A DNA stretch of 5,483 nt from SLFT01 sp964493075 (GTDB lineage Bacteria; Hydrogenedentota; Hydrogenedentia; Hydrogenedentales; CAITNO01), in the NCBI GenBank assembly GCA_964493075.1, contig CAZBNU010000253.1, positions 1-5,483 on the forward strand, in the 5' to 3' direction. Both the position numbers and the translations under genes were made by a program. Of this stretch, positions 1-4,704 are shown in pieces (position 1 is the first letter of the stretch; each line of letters starts with the position of its first letter). The notes below the pieces were generated by a model that saw nothing but the letters and a program-made list of their open reading frames with translations, was not told where the DNA came from and made no database searches.

Positions 1-30
1 TGGCCACGCAGGAGAGTAAATCCGCAGAGT

Positions 31-63
31 AGGAATCGCTTATGCAAAGCGTGCGGTGTTCCT
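31..63. other. weak inverted repeat downstream of the PH-domain gene
   Basis: Two short nested inverted repeats lie just past the stop codon of the minus-strand membrane protein gene: AGGAA (31-35) with TTCCT (59-63), and inside it CGCTT (37-41) with AAGCG (47-51) around a 5-nt loop. An RNA from the minus strand could fold here and mark the end of the two-gene transcript. No T-run follows on that strand and the internal loop is lopsided, so it is not a convincing intrinsic terminator. Nothing else is recognisable in positions 1-77. Confidence 0.25.
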
Positions 64-77
64 CTTTGTGTTGCATC

Positions 78-650
78 TCAATCGGATGCTGCTGCTGACA
101 TCGCTGCATTCAGGGCTGCAACAAAGGCTTCCGGGTCTGAAGGACTTACAACGTATGTTCCCTCTTTCGAAGTAATGGAAACGCCATTTGTTGCCCGATT
201 ACAAAATCCACGCTCAATCTTCTTGGGGCCCCAACCCATGATCCGGTTGATGCTATTAATCCGGGAAACCGCAGTGATGTCAGTCAATGCAACGGAGCGT
301 TGAGCAACGAATCCTGAACGCATTTCCAGCACCTGTTGGTTAATCCGATATTCAGTCCTATAGCAGGCGTGTATCATCATTAAGAAATAGCAGGAAACAA
401 CACCGAAGTTCCCAATGATGGCAATGGCTAGCCAAGGTGTGTCTAGTGAGAGAAAAGTGCAGAGCGCGCCAGGCGCTACAACAAGAAAAAGCAATATGAT
501 ATTTACCAGGACAAAGTAATTGCTGGGTTTGGGCGAATCCTGAAATACGTTCTCGCCAATAGCAACGCTTGGTGCATACTCCCGCCAGTGCGGATAAAAC
601 ATGACAGCCGAAAAAGCCAAGATTGTTAAAAGTGCAAGTCCGTATAGCAT
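78..650 (-). CDS. membrane protein with C-terminal bacterial PH-like domain
   Basis: A 190-residue protein of unknown cellular role. Three hydrophobic stretches, about residues 2-20, 44-67 and 72-95, should span the inner membrane. The rest, about 97-185, looks like a small bacterial pleckstrin-homology-like domain: a beta-rich run beginning TEYRINQQVLEMRSG, a VALTDITAVSR strand, then VSITSKEGTYVVSP and the closing SPSDPEAFVAAL helix. The SP-x-DPE-x-F-x-x-L ending is typical of the bPH family often labelled DUF304-like or bPH_5. Such domains are thought to mediate protein or membrane contacts; no catalytic residues are expected. The ATG is preceded by a GAGAA-like ribosome site that overlaps the end of the upstream oxidoreductase gene. 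With only 11 nt between them the two genes are very probably cotranscribed, but the pairing gives no clear function. Family assignment is by motif recognition only. Confidence 0.85.
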   Translation of the reverse strand: MLYGLALLTILAFSAVMFYPHWREYAPSVAIGENVFQDSPKPSNYFVLVNIILLFLVVAPGALCTFLSLDTPWLAIAIIGNFGVVSCYFLMMIHACYRTEYRINQQVLEMRSGFVAQRSVALTDITAVSRINSINRIMGWGPKKIERGFCNRATNGVSITSKEGTYVVSPSDPEAFVAALNAAMSAAASD

Positions 651-661
651 TGATTTTCTCT

Positions 662-1957
662 TTACGCGTCCACTTCCCAGCCTTTTTTGAATGTTGGCTT
701 GATAAGCGCCTGGGCAGCAGGTGCGTCTTTGCAGGTCATGGTGGTGTAATCCCAGTCGAACTCAGAAGCGCTGCGATAGGCGACGTTGGCAAGCAGTACG
801 GCTTCCGCTAGGGGGCCGGTGTAGCCGAAGTTGCAGGTGGGCGGTGTGGCGTCGCCTTTGCAGGCGTTGATGAATTCTTCATGGAATCCGGGGGATTCAG
901 GAATGAAAGGTGCGGGCGCTTCAAAGTCTTCAAAGTCTTTTGCCGGCAACAGTTTGAAGTCGTCGAAACCGCATAACAACATACCTTTTGTTCCGATGAA
1001 AAGGTTGTTTCCTTTTGCCGGTATCTTCATTTCGCGCAGGATGGCGGGACCGCCTTTTGCCTGATGCCAGTGCAGTTTCACGGCAGGGCGGTTGCCTTTT
1101 GCCGGGAAGTCCAGGGTGGAATGAAATTCCTTGGGTGTCATTTCCGGGTGAACTTCCTGACCGCCAGCACTGACATGGGTGGGATAATCCAGGTCAAGCG
1201 CCCAGAAGGGGATGTCGAGAATGTGGCAGCCCCAGTTGCCTGTTTCGCCTGTGCCGAAATTCCACCAGAACCGCCAGCCGTAAGGGGTAATGTTCGGATC
1301 ATAGGGCTGATGTTCCACGGGACCGAGCCAGAGTTCGTAGTCGAGCGTATCGGGGATTGGCTTCTCTTCCGCGATGCGCGGCACCATGCCCCGTTCGCTG
1401 TCCACCCAACTGTGCACTTCCGTGACGTCGCCTATAGCGCCGCTCTTGATAAGTTCCACAATACGGCGCATGCTGGGCTTGGCGTGGCGTTGCGCGCCCA
1501 ACTGCGTGGCAACACCCTTCTCTTTAACCAAATCGGTGATGGTGCGTGTTTCCCAGACCGAATGGGCGAGGGGTTTTTCCACGTAGATATGTTTGCCGTG
1601 ATTTAACGCCATGTAGGCCGGATGGAAATGGGTATGGTCGGGTGTGCTGATGGCGACGGCATCAATGGACTTGTGCATCTTGTCGAACATAACCCGGAAA
1701 TCGGTGAATTGACCGGCTTTTTCAAAGTTTCTATAAGCGGGGCCTGCCCGTTCAAAATCCACATCGCAAACAGCAACAATATTTTCTCTGCGCAGTCCCT
1801 TGTAATTAAAATCACCCTGACCGCCAATCCCGATGAGGGCGACGTTAAGTTTGTCGTTGGCGTTTAAGGTCTTTGCGATTGCCGGCCCGGTAGTCATTGC
1901 TGCGGCGCTGAATGCCGCGGCCTTTATGAAAGAACGTCTAGAAAGTCTGTTACTCAT
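662..1957 (-). CDS. Tat-exported Gfo/Idh/MocA family oxidoreductase
   Basis: A 431-residue NAD(P)-dependent oxidoreductase of the Gfo/Idh/MocA family, which acts mainly on sugars, inositols and glycosides. The N-terminus carries a twin-arginine signal (SRRSFIK, arginines at 7-8) followed by an Ala-rich hydrophobic stretch, so the folded, cofactor-loaded enzyme is probably exported to the periplasm; Zymomonas glucose-fructose oxidoreductase is a precedent. The Rossmann domain starts with LNVALIGIGGQG (glycine motif 43-48) and reaches the family EKPL motif at 127-130, whose lysine is usually catalytic. The C-terminal half has NWGCHILD (241-248), with His245 where the family places its catalytic histidine. 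Length is normal. I chose the ATG at 1957 because AGGAG lies 7 nt upstream and the Tat signal begins there; a reading 35 codons longer from 2062 would put unrelated sequence before the signal. The substrate cannot be deduced. It is first in a unit with the PH-like gene. Confidence 0.93.
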   Translation of the reverse strand: MSNRLSRRSFIKAAAFSAAAMTTGPAIAKTLNANDKLNVALIGIGGQGDFNYKGLRRENIVAVCDVDFERAGPAYRNFEKAGQFTDFRVMFDKMHKSIDAVAISTPDHTHFHPAYMALNHGKHIYVEKPLAHSVWETRTITDLVKEKGVATQLGAQRHAKPSMRRIVELIKSGAIGDVTEVHSWVDSERGMVPRIAEEKPIPDTLDYELWLGPVEHQPYDPNITPYGWRFWWNFGTGETGNWGCHILDIPFWALDLDYPTHVSAGGQEVHPEMTPKEFHSTLDFPAKGNRPAVKLHWHQAKGGPAILREMKIPAKGNNLFIGTKGMLLCGFDDFKLLPAKDFEDFEAPAPFIPESPGFHEEFINACKGDATPPTCNFGYTGPLAEAVLLANVAYRSASEFDWDYTTMTCKDAPAAQALIKPTFKKGWEVDA

Positions 1958-1964
1958 GAATAGT

Positions 1965-1969
1965 CTCCT
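1965..1969 (-). promoter_or_regulatory. ribosome binding site deciding the oxidoreductase start
   Basis: On the minus strand this reads AGGAG, 7 nt before the ATG at 1957. It is the best Shine-Dalgarno match near this gene and supports starting at the Tat signal rather than at upstream in-frame ATGs such as 2062. Confidence 0.7.
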
Positions 1970-1997
1970 GTGCGCGTTGAAATAATAAATCTGTCTA

Positions 1998-2006
1998 ATA
2001 ATACCA
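1998..2006 (-). promoter_or_regulatory. candidate extended -10 promoter element for the oxidoreductase unit
   Basis: Read on the minus strand this is TGGTATTAT, that is, an extended TGn followed by TATTAT, one base away from TATAAT. It lies about 40 nt upstream of the start codon. A plausible -35 hexamer is lacking: the segment 17 bp further up reads TTTTCT. The region is AT-rich, so a chance match is quite possible. Confidence 0.3.
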
Positions 2007-2081
2007 GACCATAGGGACAAAGAAAAAGATTCATAACTGCATAGGTGGTTGCAGAACATCAAGAAATATTATTGCACACAT

Positions 2082-2128
2082 CGTCATTGCGATCCTTGAT
2101 TTTTGTTGGTGGCAATTGGCAAAAGAAA
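2082..2128 (+). repeat. left arm of a 47-bp imperfect inverted repeat
   Basis: This arm is the reverse complement of 2490-2536 with 39 of 47 positions matching and no gaps. The core ATTGCGATCCTTGA (2086-2099) is perfect over 14 bp, and GCAAAAGAAA (2119-2128) is perfect at the inner end. The two arms enclose about 360 bp packed with smaller hairpins, so they may be the termini of a compound non-coding element or the remains of one large palindrome. No target duplication is evident outside them. Confidence 0.8.
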
Positions 2129-2138
2129 CGTATGCGCC

Positions 2139-2166
2139 GGTAAGTCCCGGTAGGGACGGTTGATAG
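2139..2166 (+). repeat. REP-like hairpin motif, copy A
   Basis: GGTAAGTCC...GGGACGGTTGATAG, with a stem of GTCCC (2144-2148) and GGGAC (2153-2157) around GGTA. It shares GGTAAGTCC, TAGGGACG and the TTGA tail with copy B, 55 nt further on. The TTGATAG tail also occurs, inverted, beside copy D. The tail gives each copy a direction; this one points to the right. Confidence 0.7.
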
Positions 2167-2193
2167 CGGGAACCGTTGACATTTCCTCCCACT

Positions 2194-2219
2194 GGTAAGT
2201 CCTGTAGGGACGTTTGAAA
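2194..2219 (+). repeat. REP-like hairpin motif, copy B
   Basis: GGTAAGTCCTGTAGGGACG followed by TTTGAAA. The stem is GTCC with GGAC, plus a T-G wobble, around GTA. It has the same direction as copy A and differs from it by one missing G and two or three substitutions, which points to a shared origin rather than chance palindromes. Confidence 0.7.
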
Positions 2220-2241
2220 ATGATGTATTAGATTATGGTTA

Positions 2242-2263
2242 TTCAATCGTCCTTACAGGACGA
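2242..2263 (-). repeat. REP-like hairpin motif, copy C (inverted)
   Basis: A perfect 7-bp stem, TCGTCCT (2247-2253) with AGGACGA (2257-2263), around a TAC loop. Read on the minus strand it is GTCCTGTAAGGACGATTGAA, closely matching copy B in both the stem and the TTGAA tail, but in the opposite direction. Copies B and C therefore face each other tail to tail. Confidence 0.7.
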
Positions 2264-2285
2264 ACGTCGGGGTAACGTGCACAAT

Positions 2286-2305
2286 CCCGCCACTGAACTG
2301 GCGGG
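2286..2305. repeat. CCCGCCA/TGGCGGG hairpin
   Basis: A perfect 7-bp GC-rich stem, CCCGCCA (2286-2292) and TGGCGGG (2299-2305), around a 6-nt loop. It sits between inverted copies C and D and belongs to a different sequence family from them. It has the look of a dispersed REP-type palindrome. No T-run follows on either strand, so a terminator role is unlikely. Confidence 0.65.
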
Positions 2306-2308
2306 CTA

Positions 2309-2332
2309 CTATCAATTGTCCTTTACAGGACA
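2309..2332 (-). repeat. REP-like hairpin motif, copy D (inverted)
   Basis: A 6-bp stem, TGTCCT (2317-2322) with AGGACA (2327-2332), around TTAC. On the minus strand it reads GTCCTGTAAAGGAC and then AATTGATAG, so it pairs with copy A through the TTGATAG tail and with copies B and C through the GTCCTGTA core. It completes an A and B rightward, C and D leftward arrangement. Confidence 0.65.
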
Positions 2333-2382
2333 TAAAGCCCATTAACAGAAGGTTACCGAAAATAAATAACATAAGAAAAACA

Positions 2383-2482
2383 TGTGCTTCGGAGGGGGGA
2401 CATTCCTGTCCCCCGAAATCTTGAATTTCCAAAACGACCGCGTGCAGGTCAGGGGACAAGAATGTCCCCCCTCCGAAGCACA
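2383..2482. mobile_element. 100-bp MITE/REP-like palindromic element
   Basis: The ends 2383-2413 and 2452-2482 are inverted repeats matching at 30 of 31 positions; the only mismatch is at 2406/2459. Each arm also contains its own hairpin, GGGGACA with TGTCCCC around TTCC on the left and around AGAA on the right. The 38-bp centre holds a further small repeat, GAAAT (2415-2419) with ATTTC (2425-2429). There is no coding sequence of its own. The compact size, long terminal repeats and purine-rich GGAGGGGGGA ends resemble a non-autonomous element moved in trans. A possible 2-bp CA flanks both ends, which is too short to prove a target duplication. Confidence 0.7.
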
Positions 2483-2489
2483 CAAAGTC

Positions 2490-2536
2490 TTTCTTTTGCG
2501 AATCGCCGCCAACAGCGGTCAAGGATCGCAATTACG
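2490..2536 (-). repeat. right arm of the 47-bp imperfect inverted repeat
   Basis: Partner of 2082-2128. It begins 7 nt after the 100-bp palindromic element and ends about 100 nt before the beta-propeller gene. Most of the mismatches cluster in one 5-bp block, where the left arm has five Ts and this arm reads CCGCT on the complementary strand. The two arms have therefore diverged and would form an interrupted rather than a continuous stem. Confidence 0.8.
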
Positions 2537-2639
2537 GGCTATCTAATCGAAGGAAGGTTATGATATGGGGTACAATACGAGAAGTCAAGGGAAAATGAGT
2601 TTCTGGATTTTAGTTTCAATTACGAAAGGGTTGGTGTAA

Positions 2640-3572
2640 ATGAAGAAGGCATTTATTGGTGTGTTTCTTGTACTTCTGATGGTAGGCGTTTTCACGGCGA
2701 AGGCAGAAGATAAACCTGAGGCCATTCAAACGGGCAAGGGGCATTTGTTTGCCTGCACTGATTACTCGCAGAGCAAGGTGTTTATCGTGAATGACGCCGG
2801 GCAGATTCAGTGGGAGTATGATGCTGCCAGTTGCAATGACCTGTGGGTGCTGTCGAACGGCAACCTGCTGTTTAATACGGGGCACGGGGTGAAAGAAGTG
2901 ACCCGCGACAAAGAGATGGTTTTCAATTATGAATCCAAGAGCGAGATTTATGCCTGCCAGCGGCTGAAAAACGGAAATACCTTTGTTGGTGAATGCAACA
3001 GCGGGCGGTTGTTGGAAATAACGCCTGACGGGAACATAATCAAGGAAATTAAACTGCTGCCCGACGGGGCGGATGGTGGTCATGCTTATATGCGCAACGC
3101 ACGTGCTTTGGACAACGGCAACTATCTGGTTACCCATTACGCGGACGAAGTAGTGAGGGAATATGATGCCGACGGCGAGGTGGTGCGCGAAATTGCTGCG
3201 CCGGGTGGACCGCACAGTGTATGTCGTTTGCCGAATGGCAATACAATCGTTTCCTGCGGCGACATGAAACAGGCGGCGTGGATTTTTGAGATTGATCCTA
3301 ATGATGAGATTGTCTGGAAAATCGATCAGAAGGAATTGCCTGGTATTACCTTCCAGTTCATGACCGGGTTTCATCGGCTGCCCAACGGCAACACAGTGAT
3401 GTCCAACTGGCTTGGACACGGTCATTTTGGCGAAGAACCGCATATCATGGAGGTAACGCCTGATAAGAAGGTGGTGTGGACTTTCCAGGATCATAAAAAC
3501 ATGAAGACCGTTTCCAATGTGCAGTTACTTGATGTACCGGGTGACCCGGTTAAGGGTGAAGTGTGGCACTAA
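2640..3572 (+). CDS. secreted beta-propeller protein with NGN blade repeats
   Basis: A 310-residue exported protein of uncertain function. A Sec signal peptide is clear: MKK, a hydrophobic core to about residue 18, and an AKA cleavage site before Glu23. The mature part is built of repeats with the signature L-x-NGN followed by a beta strand, at residues 71-80, 109-118, 157-166, 197-206 and 247-256. These alternate with strands such as LLEITPDGNIIKEI, VREYDADGEVVREI, FEIDPNDEIVWKI and MEVTPDKKVVWTF, so five or six propeller blades are likely. LPNGNT plus V-V-W motifs are common in PQQ-like propellers and in arylsulfotransferase-like proteins, but I cannot point to a conserved catalytic histidine, so an enzyme activity is not claimed. 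It may bind a ligand or partner outside the cytoplasm. A GAAAGGG ribosome site (2624-2630) precedes the ATG. It is divergent from the oxidoreductase unit across the repeat region. Confidence 0.88.
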   Translation: MKKAFIGVFLVLLMVGVFTAKAEDKPEAIQTGKGHLFACTDYSQSKVFIVNDAGQIQWEYDAASCNDLWVLSNGNLLFNTGHGVKEVTRDKEMVFNYESKSEIYACQRLKNGNTFVGECNSGRLLEITPDGNIIKEIKLLPDGADGGHAYMRNARALDNGNYLVTHYADEVVREYDADGEVVREIAAPGGPHSVCRLPNGNTIVSCGDMKQAAWIFEIDPNDEIVWKIDQKELPGITFQFMTGFHRLPNGNTVMSNWLGHGHFGEEPHIMEVTPDKKVVWTFQDHKNMKTVSNVQLLDVPGDPVKGEVWH

Positions 3573-3597
3573 CACAAGCGTTTATGCATACCCGTGG

Positions 3598-3646
3598 ATT
3601 CCGGTCTTTTTGTTTCTGATTCCAATCAGAAACAAAAAACCGGAAT
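3598..3646. repeat. long hairpin after the beta-propeller gene
   Basis: The left arm 3598-3621 and right arm 3624-3646 pair over 23 bp, interrupted only by one extra C at 3606, with CC as the apparent loop. The stem runs from ATTCCGG through a T-rich part to CTGATT. It starts 25 nt after the propeller stop codon and could protect the 3' end of that transcript or weakly terminate it. No T-run follows on either strand (GACGCTGG on the plus side), so it is not a standard intrinsic terminator. The outer GTGGATTCC and GGAATGACG boundaries recall dispersed palindromes of many bacterial genomes, which favours a REP-type repeat; this comparison is from memory. Confidence 0.7.
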
Positions 3647-3661
3647 GACGCTGGTGGTAGT

Positions 3662-3694
3662 CTATTAAAGGATACAAAACCTTTCTGTTAATAG
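3662..3694. repeat. AT-rich inverted repeat in the hydrolase leader
   Basis: CTATTAA (3662-3668) and TTAATAG (3688-3694) are perfect 7-bp inverted repeats. Inside them AGG and CCT can extend the stem with a TTCTG bulge on the right. It lies 50 nt before the hydrolase start codon. It could be a small leader hairpin or a regulator site, but an AT-rich repeat of this length may arise by chance. Confidence 0.35.
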
Positions 3695-3743
3695 CGAGAG
3701 AGCGGAACTTAGGAATTAACTGGTATTCTGGAAAGGAAAGGGA

Positions 3744-4649
3744 ATGATTCGTCGGAAGAAGTGGCTTGTTGTATGCGCGGCCTTTTTGCTGTTGGCCGCA
3801 GTGCTGGCGGTGGCCGCATGGCAGGCACAGAATGCGTTTCTGGGGCCTGATAATGGTCGCTACTTCGATTCCGATGGCGTTCCGATTTATTATGCGGAAG
3901 CAGGGGAGGGCGTACCGCTGGTCTTGCTTCATGGGTTTGCGTGTAATGGCCATTTGGAATGGCGGAAGAACGGGGTGATCGAAGCATTGAGCAAAACGTA
4001 TCGGGTCATTGTGCCAGACCAGCGGGGTCACGGGCGCAGTGACAAGCCCCATACTCCCGAGCAATACGGCGTGCAAATGGCGGAAGATGTGGTGCGTCTG
4101 CTTGATCACCTGAACATTGAAAAGGCGCATGTGCTTGGCTATTCCATGGGCGGGTTCGTTACCCTGAAACTGATTGCTCTGCATCCTGAACGGTTGTTGT
4201 CGGCTGCACCCTGCGGCGCGGGGTGGGAACTTGTTACAGATGAAAATATGGCCTTTGGCGAAGCTGTTGCGAAGGCGCTTGAAACCAGAGATGGTTTCGG
4301 TCCTCTCGGTGAGCGGCTTGGTTTGGAAGATGCCCCACCAACACTGTTGGACAAATTGATGGCCATCGTGGCGCTTGACTATTTCAATGAACGTGCGGCG
4401 CTGGCGGCAGTGATGCGGGGGATGCATAAACTTGCAGTGACAGAGGAGGCGTTAAAGAATAATGCCGTGCCTGTGTTAACAATAATAGGCAGCAAAGATG
4501 GGCTTCTATCAAGTACAGAATCGTTGACCGGAAAAATGAAAAATCATGAACTCGTTGTCCTGGACGGTAAGGATCACATGAACACTCCGGATACAGAGGA
4601 TTTTCTTTTAGCACTACAATCCTTTCTGGAAAACCATACTCCTGAATGA
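3744..4649 (+). CDS. membrane-anchored alpha/beta hydrolase
   Basis: A 301-residue serine hydrolase of the alpha/beta fold, similar in motif layout to esterases, lipases and related C-C or ester hydrolases. Residues 7-27 form one hydrophobic segment after a basic MIRRKK, acting as a membrane anchor or uncleaved signal, with the catalytic domain outside. The fold is easily read: LLHGF (61-65, oxyanion region), PDQRGHGRSDKP (91-102), the nucleophile elbow GYSMGG with Ser134, the acid in GSKDGL (Asp252) and the histidine in GKDHMN (His278). All three triad residues are in normal order and spacing, so it should be active. A strong GGAAAGG-type ribosome site precedes the ATG. The gene runs 55 nt upstream of the sulfatase and is likely cotranscribed with it; an esterase acting on the same decorated polysaccharide is one possibility. 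The substrate is not determinable. Confidence 0.93.
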   Translation: MIRRKKWLVVCAAFLLLAAVLAVAAWQAQNAFLGPDNGRYFDSDGVPIYYAEAGEGVPLVLLHGFACNGHLEWRKNGVIEALSKTYRVIVPDQRGHGRSDKPHTPEQYGVQMAEDVVRLLDHLNIEKAHVLGYSMGGFVTLKLIALHPERLLSAAPCGAGWELVTDENMAFGEAVAKALETRDGFGPLGERLGLEDAPPTLLDKLMAIVALDYFNERAALAAVMRGMHKLAVTEEALKNNAVPVLTIIGSKDGLLSSTESLTGKMKNHELVVLDGKDHMNTPDTEDFLLALQSFLENHTPE

Positions 4650-4704
4650 TCGTTATTTGGAAATCAGCACAAAGTATTGGAGTAACAATAATAAGGCAAG
4701 AGAT

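Noticed and set aside
1064..1606. Plus-strand 180-codon open frame opposite the oxidoreductase
   Set aside because: The minus strand has unmistakable family motifs across the same stretch, and the plus-strand product resembles no family.
1958..2062. A 35-residue N-terminal extension of the oxidoreductase
   Set aside because: The Tat signal and a well-placed AGGAG both support the ATG at 1957; the extension would bury the signal.
2139..2332. Possible CRISPR array from the repeated GTCC..GGAC units
   Set aside because: Only four degenerate copies, uneven spacing, and two of them inverted; no cas gene is present.
2253..2531. Minus-strand 92-codon open frame
   Set aside because: It is made almost wholly of the palindromic elements and the right repeat arm, and its translation shows no recognisable domain.
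2571..2576. TACAAT as a -10 element for the propeller gene
   Set aside because: The spacing to the gene is plausible, but no -35 or extended -10 accompanies it, so it cannot be told from chance.
2616..3494. Long minus-strand open frame of 292 codons opposite the propeller gene
   Set aside because: It is antisense to a gene with a clear signal peptide and repeat motifs; its His- and Arg-rich product looks like a frame shadow.
3598..3646. Intrinsic terminator for the propeller gene
   Set aside because: The stem is strong, but neither strand has a T-run after it; listed as a repeat instead.
3582..4427. Minus-strand 281-codon open frame opposite the alpha/beta hydrolase
   Set aside because: The opposite strand encodes a complete catalytic triad; this frame also runs across the spacer hairpin and has no domain.
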